Source: Bacillus tuaregi
GTDB taxonomy: Bacteria > Bacillota > Bacilli > Bacillales > Cytobacillaceae
Direction of reading: 5' to 3'
Assembly: GCF_900104575.1 (NCBI RefSeq)
Contig: NZ_LT629731.1
Coordinates: forward strand, 4,063,346 to 4,102,710
DNA: 39,365 nt
The position numbers and the translations under genes are program-made. This document shows, one piece after another, positions 23,618 to 32,896 of this stretch (the first letter of the stretch is position 1; each line of letters starts with the position of its first letter). The notes beneath the pieces are model-generated. The model saw nothing but the letters and a program-made list of their open reading frames with translations, ran no database searches and was not told the origin of the DNA.

Positions 23618-23645
23618 TTTGATTAAGCAAATTCGATTGTTATAA
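23618..23645 (+). promoter_or_regulatory. Promoter of dcyD
   Basis: TTGATT (23618-23623) and TATAAT (23640-23645) are 16 nt apart, with an extended -10 (TGTTATAAT). The GAGGAG ribosome binding site and the ATG at 23713 follow. Confidence 0.65.
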
Positions 23646-23712
23646 TGGCATTAATTCCGGAAAAATTTTGATTTAAGTTTTCTGCATTAATATTCGAGAG
23701 GAGATCTTTATT

Positions 23713-24708
23713 ATGAATTTAGCGCAGTTTCCTAGAAAGCGATACACAGCAAGCTACACACCCATTGAAAAATTAGAGAAGCTTTCTGAAGCTCTTGGCG
23801 GACCGTCTATTTATATGAAGAGAGACGATATGCTCGGTCTGACTGCCGGAGGTAATAAAACAAGAAAGCTTGAGTTTCTGATGGCAGATGCTCTGAAGCA
23901 GGGTGCAGATACGATCATTACCTGCGGCGGCATTCAATCTAATCACTGTCGCTTAACACTGGCTGCCGCAGTAAAGGAGAATTTGAAATGTTTCCTTCTA
24001 CTCGAAGATGGAGAAGAGGAAAGCACGGAGCCTGATTTCAACGGTAACTATTTTCTCTATCATTTATTAGGTGCAGAAAAGATAAAAATCGTTCCAAATG
24101 GAACAGATTTAAATAAAGAAATGGAGCTTATGGCTGAAGAGCTTGCTAAGGAAGGCAGACAATCCTATATGATTCCTGTCGGCGGTTCCAATGTTATTGG
24201 TGCCACAGGCTATGCTGCCTGCGCACAGGAGATTTTAACGCAGATGTTTGAAGAAAATCTGCATTTTGATACCGTGTTGTGTGTAAGCGGCAGCGGTGGC
24301 ATGCAGTCTGGACTAATTATTGGATTTGAAGCTAATCAAAGCGGCATCCCGGTTATGGGAATCAATGTCAGTCGTAGAAAAGCAGCACAAGAGGAGAAGG
24401 TTTTTCAATTGGTTAATGAAACAGCAAAGCACCTGGGCCTCTCTGGGAATATTACTCGTGATTCTGTTACCTGTTTTGATGATTATGTCGGACCTGGTTA
24501 TGCGATTCCAACCCCAGAAATGGTAGAAGCAGTTAAACTGATAGCAAAGACAGAAGGTATTTTACTAGATCCTGTCTATACCGGAAAAGCGGCTGCAGGA
24601 CTGATTGATTTAATTCGAAAAGGTTATTTCAAAAACGAAGACCATATCCTATTCGTTCATTCCGGCGGTTCCCCTGCTTTATACGCAAACACTTCTCTTT
24701 TTAGGTAA
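23713..24708 (+). CDS. dcyD: D-cysteine desulfhydrase (PLP-dependent)
   Basis: PLP enzyme of the ACC-deaminase/D-cysteine desulfhydrase group, which breaks D-cysteine into pyruvate, H2S and ammonia. The N-terminal segment IYMKRDDMLGLTAGGNKTRKLEF contains the Schiff-base lysine (Lys49), and CGGIQSNHCR holds the Ser-Asn-His substrate loop (Ser76-His78). VPVGGSN-type (IPVGGSNVIGATGY) and SGSGGMQSGL phosphate-binding loops and the end motif LFVHSGG are present. Length (331) is normal. GAGGAG is 9 nt before the ATG. It faces a cystine-type ABC transporter, a pairing also known from the enteric fliY(tcyJ)-dcyD-tcyL-tcyN locus, which supports a role in cysteine or cystine use. ACC deaminase activity cannot be excluded from sequence alone. 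Confidence 0.9.
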   Translation: MNLAQFPRKRYTASYTPIEKLEKLSEALGGPSIYMKRDDMLGLTAGGNKTRKLEFLMADALKQGADTIITCGGIQSNHCRLTLAAAVKENLKCFLLLEDGEEESTEPDFNGNYFLYHLLGAEKIKIVPNGTDLNKEMELMAEELAKEGRQSYMIPVGGSNVIGATGYAACAQEILTQMFEENLHFDTVLCVSGSGGMQSGLIIGFEANQSGIPVMGINVSRRKAAQEEKVFQLVNETAKHLGLSGNITRDSVTCFDDYVGPGYAIPTPEMVEAVKLIAKTEGILLDPVYTGKAAAGLIDLIRKGYFKNEDHILFVHSGGSPALYANTSLFR

Positions 24709-24743
24709 AGGTAATGGTTCGGAGTAAGCTACTGTTAGATATA

Positions 24744-24783
24744 AAGGACATTCCCTAATATGATTTTTTGGTAATGTCCTTCT
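24744..24783. terminator. Weak convergent terminator
   Basis: AAGGACATT (24744-24752) pairs with AATGTCCTT (24773-24781) around a 20-nt loop. The loop contains a T run, but the T tract after the stem is short. It lies between dcyD and the convergent transporter ATPase gene. Confidence 0.5.
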
Positions 24784-24794
24784 CTCGCACTATA

Positions 24795-25532
24795 CTACTC
24801 CTGTATCAACCGCAGAAATTGCTTTGTTCGCTCCTCCTTCGGGTCAGCAAACATTTCATCAGGACTGCTATGCTCGACAATTACCCCTCCATCCATAAAG
24901 ATAACTTCATCTGCCACTTCCCTGGCAAAGCGCATTTCATGCGTAACCACAATCATCGTCATCCCCTCACGCGCTAAATCCTTCATTACCTTTAGCACTT
25001 CTCCGACAAGCTCTGGGTCAAGCGCTGAGGTCGGCTCGTCAAACAGCATCACCATTGGCTCCATCGCCAATGCCCGAGCGATTCCAACCCGCTGCTGCTG
25101 ACCGCCTGATAGCTGGAAGGGGTAGTAATCAAGCTTATCACCCAGTCCCACCTTCGCCAATAGGTCCTCCGCTCTTTTTCTCACCTTGCCGCTTGCCTCT
25201 TTTTTTACCGTAATGGGCCCTTCCATGACATTTTCAAGCGCTGTTTTATGAGGAAATAAGTTATAGTTTTGAAACACCATCCCTGTTAAGCTCCGAAATA
25301 GTGGAATCTTCTTCTTGGCTATTGTCTTAGAAAAATCAAGCGATTGATTCTCAATTGAAACCATCCCATTTGTGGGTATCTCTAACACATTCAGACATCG
25401 AAGAAAGGTTGTTTTCCCTGAACCAGATGGGCCGATTAGAACAACCACCCTACCCTTCTTCACCTCAAAATTAATTCCCTTCAAAACCTCCAGCTCACCA
25501 AAACGTTTATGCAAATTTTTTATGCTAATCAT
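24795..25532 (-). CDS. tcyN: Polar amino acid (likely cystine) ABC transporter ATPase
   Basis: ATPase of a polar amino acid uptake system, 245 residues. Walker A is GPSGSGKTT (34-42). Then come [17 protein letters not shown], the signature [16 protein letters not shown], Walker [21 protein letters not shown] and the switch [14 protein letters not shown]. This is the GlnQ/TcyN subfamily. AAGGAG lies 8 nt before the ATG. It is third in an operon with the binding protein and permease. The cystine assignment and symbol rest on the neighbouring dcyD and on family likeness, so another amino acid is possible. Confidence 0.85.
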   Translation of the reverse strand: MISIKNLHKRFGELEVLKGINFEVKKGRVVVLIGPSGSGKTTFLRCLNVLEIPTNGMVSIENQSLDFSKTIAKKKIPLFRSLTGMVFQNYNLFPHKTALENVMEGPITVKKEASGKVRKRAEDLLAKVGLGDKLDYYPFQLSGGQQQRVGIARALAMEPMVMLFDEPTSALDPELVGEVLKVMKDLAREGMTMIVVTHEMRFAREVADEVIFMDGGVIVEHSSPDEMFADPKEERTKQFLRLIQE

Positions 25533-25590
25533 CGGTTTTACTCCTTATCCAAGATACCTCCGCTCCATATGCATTCAATATCTAAGAGTC

Positions 25591-26292
25591 TCACTTTGCC
25601 ACATAGCGGTCAAAACGGCTTTCCAGTCTGCCCTGTACAATCGATAGCAGAAAACAAATGGCCCAATAAATAAGGGCTGCCTCTGAGTATAGAAGCAAAA
25701 ATTCATAGTTTGTAGCCGCAATTTCCTGCGCCCTGCGAAACATTTCCGTTACAAGAATCATCGCCGCCAGCGACGTATCCTTCACCAAACTGATAAATGA
25801 ATTAGACAGCGGAGGAATCGATACCCGTGATGCCTGCGGGAGAATAATTCGTTTTAATGCCTGTGTATAGGACATGCCAATAGAATAGGCTGCTTCCCAC
25901 TGTCCTTTCGGAATCGAAACAATCGCTGCTCGAATAATCTCCGAGGCATATGCGCCGACACTCAAGGAAAACCCAATGACTGCCGATGGAAACGGGTCGA
26001 TAATAATCCCGACAGTTGGAAGCCCATAGAAGATAATAAATAATTGCACAAGTAAAGGCGTTCCCCTTATCGCTGATACATAGACTCTGGCAATCATTTG
26101 TAAAACTTTAATTGTAGATAACCGGGCAAGGGCTGTTAAGATGGCTAAAATTATGCCAATGATAAAGGCTATGATTGCTAAAGGAATCGTATAAAGCACC
26201 GCTCCCTCCAGCAAGGGCTGAAGGGAACCTTTTGCAATTTCAATGAGTCGGGCAGTCTTATCCTGGTGCATCATGACATTAGTTAAGTACAT
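25591..26292 (-). CDS. tcyL: Polar amino acid (likely cystine) ABC transporter permease
   Basis: Membrane permease of the His/Glu/Gln/Arg/opine family, with four or five predicted helices. Family motifs are [19 protein letters not shown], the [17 protein letters not shown] segment after the second helix, and the coupling loop [44 protein letters not shown]. The frame is open to 26340. I choose the ATG at 26292 (MYLTNVMM), which is preceded by GGTGA and overlaps the binding-protein gene by 14 nt, giving 233 residues. Starts at 26274 or 26271 are possible but have no ribosome binding site. Confidence 0.85.
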   Translation of the reverse strand: MYLTNVMMHQDKTARLIEIAKGSLQPLLEGAVLYTIPLAIIAFIIGIILAILTALARLSTIKVLQMIARVYVSAIRGTPLLVQLFIIFYGLPTVGIIIDPFPSAVIGFSLSVGAYASEIIRAAIVSIPKGQWEAAYSIGMSYTQALKRIILPQASRVSIPPLSNSFISLVKDTSLAAMILVTEMFRRAQEIAATNYEFLLLYSEAALIYWAICFLLSIVQGRLESRFDRYVAK

Positions 26293-27118
26293 TTTCACCA
26301 AACCATTTCTCTGATATTTTTTCGTAGCTGCCGTCTTCAATCATCTCCTGCAGTGCTTTATTCACCGCCTCTACAAGAGTATCATTCCCTTTACGAAACA
26401 TTAGTCCACTTTGACTTGCTTCTTCCTTCTCAGCGACAATTTTCACAGGTGCATCCGGCTGCTTTTTTTTGTAATCAAGAAATGAGATATTGTCGTTTAT
26501 CGTTACATCGGCACGCTTTGAATTAATCAGCTCTACTGCCTGCATAAACCCCTCAATCCCGACGATTTCCGCTCCATGCTCTCGGGCAAGGTCTCCATAA
26601 TTACTTGTCAGCGTTTGAGCTGCCCGCAGCCCCTTAATATCCTCGAAGCTCTTTATATTTTCATTCTCTTCATGGGCAATTAATACGGCCTTTGATGTGA
26701 TATAATGATCAGAGAAATCATATTTTTCCAAGCGGTCAGGACGAATTCCAACTTGGTTCGCTATCATATCAAAACGCTCAGCATCCAAGCCCGCAAAAAT
26801 CGCATCCCATTGTGTTTCTGAAAACTCCGCTTCAACCCCAAGACGCTTGGCCACTTCTTTTGAAATTTCTACATCAAATCCAGTTAACTCTCCACTATCA
26901 TCATGGAAAGTAAAGGGTGGATAGGTGCCTTCTGTTCCTACCTTAAGCTTGCCGTCTTCTTTAATTTTCTCTAATAAATCCTGTTCTTTTTCTTCATTAT
27001 CCTTATTGGCAGCCGTATTATTTTCTTCTTTATTTTGCTTTGCTTCATCTGTTCCGCATGCAAAAAGCAACATACTTATACTGAATAAAAACATGAGGAA
27101 TACAAAGTATTTCTTCAT
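26279..27118 (-). CDS. tcyJ: Polar amino acid (likely cystine) ABC transporter substrate-binding lipoprotein
   Basis: Lipid-anchored solute-binding protein of 279 residues. The signal peptide ends in the lipobox LLFAC (Cys21). A charged linker rich in Lys, Glu and Asn (about 22-50) follows, then the SBP family 3 fold: [83 protein letters not shown] and [20 protein letters not shown]. This is the cystine/glutamine-binding subgroup. GGAGG lies 7 nt before the ATG. It is the first gene of the three-gene operon, and no riboswitch or clear operator was recognised upstream (27119-27370). Confidence 0.88.
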   Translation of the reverse strand: MKKYFVFLMFLFSISMLLFACGTDEAKQNKEENNTAANKDNEEKEQDLLEKIKEDGKLKVGTEGTYPPFTFHDDSGELTGFDVEISKEVAKRLGVEAEFSETQWDAIFAGLDAERFDMIANQVGIRPDRLEKYDFSDHYITSKAVLIAHEENENIKSFEDIKGLRAAQTLTSNYGDLAREHGAEIVGIEGFMQAVELINSKRADVTINDNISFLDYKKKQPDAPVKIVAEKEEASQSGLMFRKGNDTLVEAVNKALQEMIEDGSYEKISEKWFGENVLN

Positions 27119-27407
27119 CAGATTACCTCCTTATTTCTTAATATTTCTTTTGCTTTTAATAGGATTGTAAAAATCCCGTTTTATTATGCAAATAGGATGC
27201 TAAACTCTTACATGAAAATAACACTAGAAAACTCCCTATTCACACTCGACTATATTTTTAAAAAATATCCACTTCCATCATTCATACCTACTAGACTACA
27301 CTTGATTCCAAGTCAAAAAACCTACCCTATTTCGACTAATAGTGCTAAAATAATAAAAAGTTGAAAAATTGACTAAAAATAGATTGCGAGAAAGCGGGGG
27401 AATTATT

Positions 27408-29087
27408 GTGGCAGAATTACGTAGTGACATGATTACAAAAGGTGTCGACCGTGCACCGCATCGAAGCCTGCTTCGTGCAGCCGGAGTGAAGGAAGAGGAT
27501 TTCGGCAAACCATTTATCGCGGTTTGTAATTCTTATATTGATATTGTTCCTGGACATGTACATTTACAGGAATTCGGAAAATTAGTGAAGGAAGCGATTA
27601 TCGAGGCCGGCGGTGTTCCGTTTGAGTTTAATACAATCGGTGTTGATGATGGAATCGCGATGGGCCATATTGGAATGCGCTACTCCCTTCCAAGCCGTGA
27701 GATTATTGCCGATTCAGTTGAAACAGTAGTATCGGCACACTGGTTTGATGGAATGGTTTGTATTCCTAACTGTGACAAAATCACTCCAGGAATGATGATG
27801 GCAGCTCTTCGTGTGAACATTCCAACGATTTTTGTCAGCGGTGGTCCAATGGAGGCTGGTACGGATGCAGCCGGAAACGCACTGGATTTAACTTCTGTGT
27901 TCGAAGGCGTTGGTGCCTATCAAGCGGGGAATATTGACGAAGCTAGATTAAAAGAAATTGAGACAGTTGCCTGTCCTACCTGTGGTTCCTGTTCAGGTAT
28001 GTTCACAGCGAACTCCATGAACTGTTTAGCCGAAGGACTTGGACTTGCGCTACCAGGTAACGGTACTATTTTAGCAACAGCACCTGAGCGCCGTGATTTT
28101 GTGAAAAAATCAGCTAAACAATTAATGGAGTTAATTAAAAAGGACATTAAGCCTCGTGATATCGTGACAGTAGAAGCAATTGATAATGCCTTTGCCCTAG
28201 ATATGGCTATGGGCGGTTCAACAAACACAGTGCTGCACACATTGGCATTAGCAAATGAAGCAGAAATCGAATACTCAATGGAACGAATCAATGAAGTGGC
28301 TGCTCGTGTACCACATTTGGCAAAAATTGCCCCTGCTTCAAGCTATCATATTCAGGATGTTCATCAAGCTGGTGGAGTGAGTGCCATCATCAACGAGGTT
28401 CTTAAGAAGACAGGCGCTATGCATGGCGATTGCTTGACAGTCTCTGGTAAAACGTTACGCGAAAATGTTGCCGGGGCAGATATTTTAGATACTGATGTGA
28501 TTCGTCCATTAGATAACCCGCATTCTGAACAAGGCGGTCTTGCTGTTCTTTTCGGTAACCTTGCTCCACAGGGCTCCATCGTTAAGGTTGGTGCAGTTGA
28601 TCCATCGGTTGGCGGCTATCACAGAGGTCCTGCGATTTGCTTTGATTCCCAAGAGGAAGCACTTTCTGGAATCATTACTGGAAAGGTACAGGAAGGCAAT
28701 GTAGTTGTCATTCGCTATGAAGGGCCTAAAGGCGGTCCTGGTATGCCGGAAATGCTTGCACCTACCTCTCAAATTGTTGGACGCGGACTTGGTGCAAAGG
28801 TTGGTTTAATTACTGACGGTCGTTTCTCAGGTGCATCACGAGGAATCTCTATCGGACATATTTCTCCAGAAGCAGCTGAAGGCGGTCCAATTGCCTTTGT
28901 TGAAGATGGCGATATCATTGAATTGGATATGAACAACCGTAAGATCACGCTTGAGGTTTCGGATGAAGAAATGGCAAAGCGTAAAGCTAATTGGAAAGGC
29001 TTTGAACCAAAAGTGAAAAAAGGATATTTAGCCCGCTACTCCAAGCTTGTTACGAACGCAAGCTCCGGCGGTGTCATGAAAATCTAA
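27408..29087 (+). CDS. ilvD: Dihydroxy-acid dehydratase
   Basis: Iron-sulfur enzyme that dehydrates 2,3-dihydroxy-3-methyl acids to 2-keto acids, the third step of isoleucine and valine synthesis. It follows the Bacillus IlvD sequence closely from the start ([20 protein letters not shown]). The cluster cysteines lie in [12 protein letters not shown] and [18 protein letters not shown]. Substrate and Mg motifs include [48 protein letters not shown] and [14 protein letters not shown] use the GTG at 27408 (559 residues, GGGGG 7 nt upstream), since a GTG/ATG at this point gives the known Bacillus N-terminus; the upstream ATG at 27369 has no support. It stands alone, not in an ilv-leu operon, and no T-box leader is visible. 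Confidence 0.96.
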   Translation: MAELRSDMITKGVDRAPHRSLLRAAGVKEEDFGKPFIAVCNSYIDIVPGHVHLQEFGKLVKEAIIEAGGVPFEFNTIGVDDGIAMGHIGMRYSLPSREIIADSVETVVSAHWFDGMVCIPNCDKITPGMMMAALRVNIPTIFVSGGPMEAGTDAAGNALDLTSVFEGVGAYQAGNIDEARLKEIETVACPTCGSCSGMFTANSMNCLAEGLGLALPGNGTILATAPERRDFVKKSAKQLMELIKKDIKPRDIVTVEAIDNAFALDMAMGGSTNTVLHTLALANEAEIEYSMERINEVAARVPHLAKIAPASSYHIQDVHQAGGVSAIINEVLKKTGAMHGDCLTVSGKTLRENVAGADILDTDVIRPLDNPHSEQGGLAVLFGNLAPQGSIVKVGAVDPSVGGYHRGPAICFDSQEEALSGIITGKVQEGNVVVIRYEGPKGGPGMPEMLAPTSQIVGRGLGAKVGLITDGRFSGASRGISIGHISPEAAEGGPIAFVEDGDIIELDMNNRKITLEVSDEEMAKRKANWKGFEPKVKKGYLARYSKLVTNASSGGVMKI

Positions 29088-29094
29088 GTCAAAA

Positions 29095-29121
29095 AGAAAT
29101 CCCCCAGGGGATTTTTTTTTT
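29095..29121 (+). terminator. Terminator of ilvD
   Basis: AAATCCCC and GGGGATTT form a short G/C stem followed by a nine-T run, 8 nt after the ilvD stop. Confidence 0.85.
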
Positions 29122-29303
29122 ATATCCAAATTGTCTAATATTTTTAATATCTCCCTAGTATTTCGTTAAGTTTTATCCTAGGGTTTCCATTTATACTATA
29201 TTTAAAAGGAAAGGGACTAAACTTCCTTTACAATAGAAATAATTGTTGAAGAAACATTATCAAGCTTTTTAATCAACTCGATTACCCTTAGGAGATGATG
29301 ATC

Positions 29304-30113
29304 TTGAAAAAATACACAGCCAGGGTTACCACCATCATCGCTGCCCTGCTTTCATTGCTATGGGTCTTTGGATTTGCCTGGTCTATAGAAGATTTCTACA
29401 ATGGAGAGGTCGAAGCGCTAGAGAAGAAACCAGCAGAAGCGGAGAACGATACAAAAATGGAGGCTAAAGACATGACCGTTGTGGCACTCGGAGATTCACT
29501 AACGAGGGGCACCGGTGATGATTCAGGCATGGGCTACGTGGGGCTTGTGACAGAGGAATTGAAGGAACGATTAGCACCAAAGGACATTCAAGTATACAAT
29601 CTAGGAATTAACGGTCAAACATCAGCTCAGCTCCTGCAGCAATTAGGTGAGCTTAACATTGGCCGGCAGCTAGCAGAAGCAGATGTCATTCTCATGACCA
29701 TAGGTGGAAATGATCTTTTTCAGCAGGGTGACACGTTATTTGATTTAAATCTAGCAAAGGTTCAGGAGCTACAGCAGACCTTTCTAGCCAATCTACAGCA
29801 AATTTTCACTTTTATTCGTCAGCATAATCCACAGGCATCCGTATTTATTCTTGGACTTTATAATCCATTTATTGATTTAGAGGATAGTGACACGACCAAT
29901 AAGATCGTCATGGGCTGGAATCATGCGACAGAATTAACCACAGGGCAATTTGAAAAAATTGTATTTGTCCCTACTTTTGACTTATTCCAGCTATCTGTTA
30001 ATGAGTATTTATATACAGATAAATTTCATCCGAATCATGCAGGCTACCAGTTAATTTCTGATAGGCTGGCCCCACTTATCAATTGGGAAAAGGAGATACA
30101 ACCTAATGACTGA
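29304..30113 (+). CDS. SGNH/GDSL-type esterase, exported
   Basis: A 269-residue extracytoplasmic SGNH hydrolase (lipase/esterase of the YpmR type). An N-terminal membrane helix (about 8-28) acts as signal or anchor. Block I is VVALGDSLTRGTGDDSGMGY (nucleophile Ser65), then LGINGQTSAQLL, block III MTIGGNDLFQ, and the catalytic Asp/His pair in DKFHPNHAGYQ. The start is taken as TTG at 29304 because TTAGGAG ends 9 nt upstream; the ATGs at 29295/29298 touch that site. It overlaps the ABC ATPase gene by 8 nt and so forms an operon with it. The natural substrate is not evident. Confidence 0.85.
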   Translation: MKKYTARVTTIIAALLSLLWVFGFAWSIEDFYNGEVEALEKKPAEAENDTKMEAKDMTVVALGDSLTRGTGDDSGMGYVGLVTEELKERLAPKDIQVYNLGINGQTSAQLLQQLGELNIGRQLAEADVILMTIGGNDLFQQGDTLFDLNLAKVQELQQTFLANLQQIFTFIRQHNPQASVFILGLYNPFIDLEDSDTTNKIVMGWNHATELTTGQFEKIVFVPTFDLFQLSVNEYLYTDKFHPNHAGYQLISDRLAPLINWEKEIQPND

Positions 30114-31014
30114 AGTGACGCTAGAAGTAAAAAACCTGCGTAAAACAATTGGACGAAAAGAAATTATTAAAGGATTGAACTTTAAACTGCATAAAGGTGA
30201 AGTTTTTGGCTTTCTTGGTCCAAATGGAGCCGGAAAGACAACCACCATCCGTATGCTGACCGGCCTCATCAAGCCAACCACAGGAACCATTTCGATTTGC
30301 GGCTATGATGTAAGAAAGAATTTTACAAAGGCCATGGAGTATTTAGGCTGTATTGTTGAGAACCCGGAGCTATATCCATACTTATCCGGCTGGGATAATC
30401 TGCTGCATTTTGCACGAATGCTTCCTGCTGTTACAGAGCAGCAAATTGAAGATACCATCCAGTTCGTCGGACTGGATAACCGAATTCATGATAAGGTAAA
30501 AACCTATTCCCTTGGAATGCGGCAAAGACTTGGAATTGCCCAAGCTCTCTTGAATCGTCCCAAGGTACTTATTTTAGATGAGCCAACGAATGGGCTTGAT
30601 CCTGCCGGGATTCGAGAAATGCGGCAGTTCATTCGTAATCTTGCCGAGAATGAAGGACTGAGCGTATTAGTTTCCAGTCATTTATTAAGTGAAATTCAGC
30701 TTCTATGCGACCGAGTGGCGATTATGAAAAAAGGAGAGATTATTAGCATTGATTCGGTGGATCATCTGCTGACTCGGCAGGAGAAGCTGTACTGGAGACT
30801 TACTCCGCTACAACAGGGAAGAAAAGTTCTGGAGCGATATACAGATGTTCTGGTGGAGGATGATTATTTGATTACTCCGCTAATTGATGAAAAAGCTGCC
30901 GAATGGAGTAAAGCATTAATGGATGAAGGAATCTCGATTCTAGAAATAAATCGTAAAATTCCTGTCTTAGAGGATTTATTTCTACAGCTGACAGGCGGTG
31001 AATCCGTTGATTAA
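30106..31014 (+). CDS. ABC-2-type exporter ATP-binding protein
   Basis: ATPase of a two-component ABC exporter, 302 residues, similar in type to Bacillus YhcH and bacitracin- or lantibiotic-resistance ATPases. Walker A is GPNGAGKTT (38-46), and the rest reads VENPELYPYLSGWDNL (Q-loop region), signature YSLGMRQRLGIAQAL, Walker B VLILDEPTNGLDPAGI and switch LVSSHLLSE. The C-terminal ~80 residues form the DUF4162-like domain often found in these exporters. The start overlaps the esterase gene by 8 nt, and the stop lies 17 nt inside the permease gene. Confidence 0.88.
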   Translation: MTEVTLEVKNLRKTIGRKEIIKGLNFKLHKGEVFGFLGPNGAGKTTTIRMLTGLIKPTTGTISICGYDVRKNFTKAMEYLGCIVENPELYPYLSGWDNLLHFARMLPAVTEQQIEDTIQFVGLDNRIHDKVKTYSLGMRQRLGIAQALLNRPKVLILDEPTNGLDPAGIREMRQFIRNLAENEGLSVLVSSHLLSEIQLLCDRVAIMKKGEIISIDSVDHLLTRQEKLYWRLTPLQQGRKVLERYTDVLVEDDYLITPLIDEKAAEWSKALMDEGISILEINRKIPVLEDLFLQLTGGESVD

Positions 31015-31984
31015 GCTAGTACAAAATGAAATGATGAAAATTCTGGCGCGTAAACGGTTAATCGTGATTGCATTGATTACAGCAGTATTAGTTGGATTAT
31101 TTACCTATGCACAATATAAACAAACGATGGAGCGGCAGGAAAAGCTGGGTACGGACTGGAGAGCACAGGTACAGGCACAGGTTGTTGATATTTCCAACCG
31201 GCTCAGTTCCAGTCGGATGTCGGAGGACCTTCGCGAGCGACTGCAAATAACTTTGAAGCAATCGCAATATTATCTAGATCATGACATTAATCCAAATGAA
31301 CCAGGAGCACCATCTTTCGTAAGGATGTTCATAGAAAATTCGGGATCGATGTTTATTCCTTTGCTTGTGATGGTCATTGCCAGTGACCTTGTTTCCTCCG
31401 AGCATACTTTGGGCTCTATCAAGCTGCTCTTGACGCGACCGGTGAAGCGCTGGCGGATTCTTTCTAGTAAATATATAGCACTGGTCTTGTCCATTTCCAT
31501 TATTATTGCAGTCGTAGGTTTGCTAGCCTATCTGATTTCAGGACTCGTATTTGGATATAAAGGGATGAACGCTCCTATCCTGACTGGCTTTACCGCTGAA
31601 GGTGGCAGCTTAGATACTAGTCAAGTAAGACTGATTAGCCAATGGAAGTTTATCTTTATGGACTTTGGATTGGTGTGGTTTGTTGCCATTGTCATCGGCA
31701 CGCTATCCTTTATGCTGTCCGTACTCATAAGAAGCACCGCTGCTGGTATGGGAATTATGCTGGCAGCACTTATATCCGGTTCCATCTTAAGCAATATGGT
31801 TTCCGCATGGGAATTTGCTAAGTACCTATTCATGGTTAACCTAAACTTAACCGGTTATTTAAGCGGTGCCGCTCCTCCAATTGAAGGCATGACCCTGCTT
31901 TTTTCCATTACCCTCTTAGCCTTCTGGTGGCTAGCGGGCTTTATAGTATCATTCCTTGTCTTCACAAATCAGGACGTCTACTAA
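30998..31984 (+). CDS. ABC-2-type exporter permease
   Basis: Membrane subunit partnered with the preceding ATPase, 328 residues with about six helices. The first helix follows a short cytoplasmic N-terminus (KLVQNEMMKILARKRLIVIALI). An extracytoplasmic loop of ~85 residues is rich in Gln/Arg/Ser, and the ABC-2 pattern SDLVSSEHTLGSIKLLLTRPVKRWRILSSKYIALVL follows. The start is a GTG at 30998; a TTG at 31007 is the alternative. It closes the esterase-ATPase-permease operon. The cargo is unknown. A part in envelope stress or peptide resistance is usual for the type but unproven here. Confidence 0.85.
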   Translation: MNPLIKLVQNEMMKILARKRLIVIALITAVLVGLFTYAQYKQTMERQEKLGTDWRAQVQAQVVDISNRLSSSRMSEDLRERLQITLKQSQYYLDHDINPNEPGAPSFVRMFIENSGSMFIPLLVMVIASDLVSSEHTLGSIKLLLTRPVKRWRILSSKYIALVLSISIIIAVVGLLAYLISGLVFGYKGMNAPILTGFTAEGGSLDTSQVRLISQWKFIFMDFGLVWFVAIVIGTLSFMLSVLIRSTAAGMGIMLAALISGSILSNMVSAWEFAKYLFMVNLNLTGYLSGAAPPIEGMTLLFSITLLAFWWLAGFIVSFLVFTNQDVY

Positions 31985-31991
31985 CTTAACT

Positions 31992-32002
31992 GGTGCCTGA
32001 CA
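31992..32002. repeat. Solitary fragment of the 60-nt palindrome family
   Basis: GGTGCCTGACA is identical to the right outer arm of copy R2 at 38139-38149. The rest of the palindrome is missing. It could be a relic or chance similarity. Confidence 0.4.
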
Positions 32003-32260
32003 TATACAGTTAACGATATGGACAAGTGGAATACGTCAATAAATTTCTGAGCGATGCTTGCAGCTTATTCGAAAAAGCATGGGCATTTATATCATTTTAT
32101 GTTAATCTTTCAGCATGGACTTTTTTCAATGTGCATATGAATGTAATATTGATTGTCCTAAATCAAAATATAGTAATGCGTGTCTGGTCATTAGAGGTCC
32201 TTCGTAAATAATTGGGACAAGTAGATTATACATAAAGTGATCATATGTTGGAGGTTGAAA

Positions 32261-32872
32261 ATGGAAAGCTGGATTACAGGTTTTATGGAGCAGTATGGTT
32301 ATATTGGCGTTTTCCTCATGATAGCACTAGAAAACGTCTTTCCTCCTATTCCATCAGAGATTATTCTTCCGTTTGGCGGATTTATGACTACTTACACGAG
32401 TATGACAGTTACAGGGGTAGTTATAGCATCAACAGCAGGCTCCGTTGTTGGGGCCGTGATTTTGTATGGGATTGGTCTTTTGCTTGATGTGGAAAGACTT
32501 GAGAAAATCATTGACCGCTGGGGCCATATTTTACGGGTGACTAAGGAGGATATCCACAAAGCTGATGCATGGTTTGACCGTTACGGCATTTGGACTGTAC
32601 TGTTTTGCCGGATGGTCCCGTTAATTCGCAGTTTAATTTCGATTCCTGCTGGTATGTCGAACATGAAGTTTATCATATTCCTTATCTTTACGTTTATCGG
32701 AACGTTAATTTGGAATATCATCCTTGTTTCAGTCGGTGCCGCACTTGGAGACAATTGGCATGCCATTACAAACTTCATGGATGTCTATTCAAATATTGCT
32801 TATGCTGTTATCGCAGTAGGAATTATTGTATTTGTCTTCTTCTTTTTCCGCAATAAAAGAAAAAAAGTTTAA
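32261..32872 (+). CDS. DedA-family membrane protein
   Basis: DedA/SNARE-associated family, membrane proteins implicated in lipid-carrier (undecaprenyl phosphate) or phospholipid translocation. The 203 residues include MEQYGYIGVFLMIALENVFPPIPSEIILPFGGFM, an acidic re-entrant segment typical of the family. The second hallmark is RYGIWTVLFCRMVPLIRSLISIPAGMSNMKFIIF with its paired arginines, and several helices follow. TTGGAGGT sits about 6 nt before the ATG at 32261, so I use this start over the earlier one at 32237. The gene is followed after 24 nt by uppP, which fits a shared role in recycling C55 carriers. Confidence 0.9.
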   Translation: MESWITGFMEQYGYIGVFLMIALENVFPPIPSEIILPFGGFMTTYTSMTVTGVVIASTAGSVVGAVILYGIGLLLDVERLEKIIDRWGHILRVTKEDIHKADAWFDRYGIWTVLFCRMVPLIRSLISIPAGMSNMKFIIFLIFTFIGTLIWNIILVSVGAALGDNWHAITNFMDVYSNIAYAVIAVGIIVFVFFFFRNKRKKV

Positions 32873-32896
32873 AACAAATAAGGAGCATATAATAGC

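Noticed and set aside
27119-27407. T-box or other leader upstream of ilvD or the cystine transporter
   Set aside because: No T-box sequence and no terminator/antiterminator pair were found in the 289-nt gap.
32026-32211. 61-codon ORF between the exporter and DedA genes
   Set aside because: It begins with GTG and lacks a ribosome binding site, promoter or recognisable sequence.
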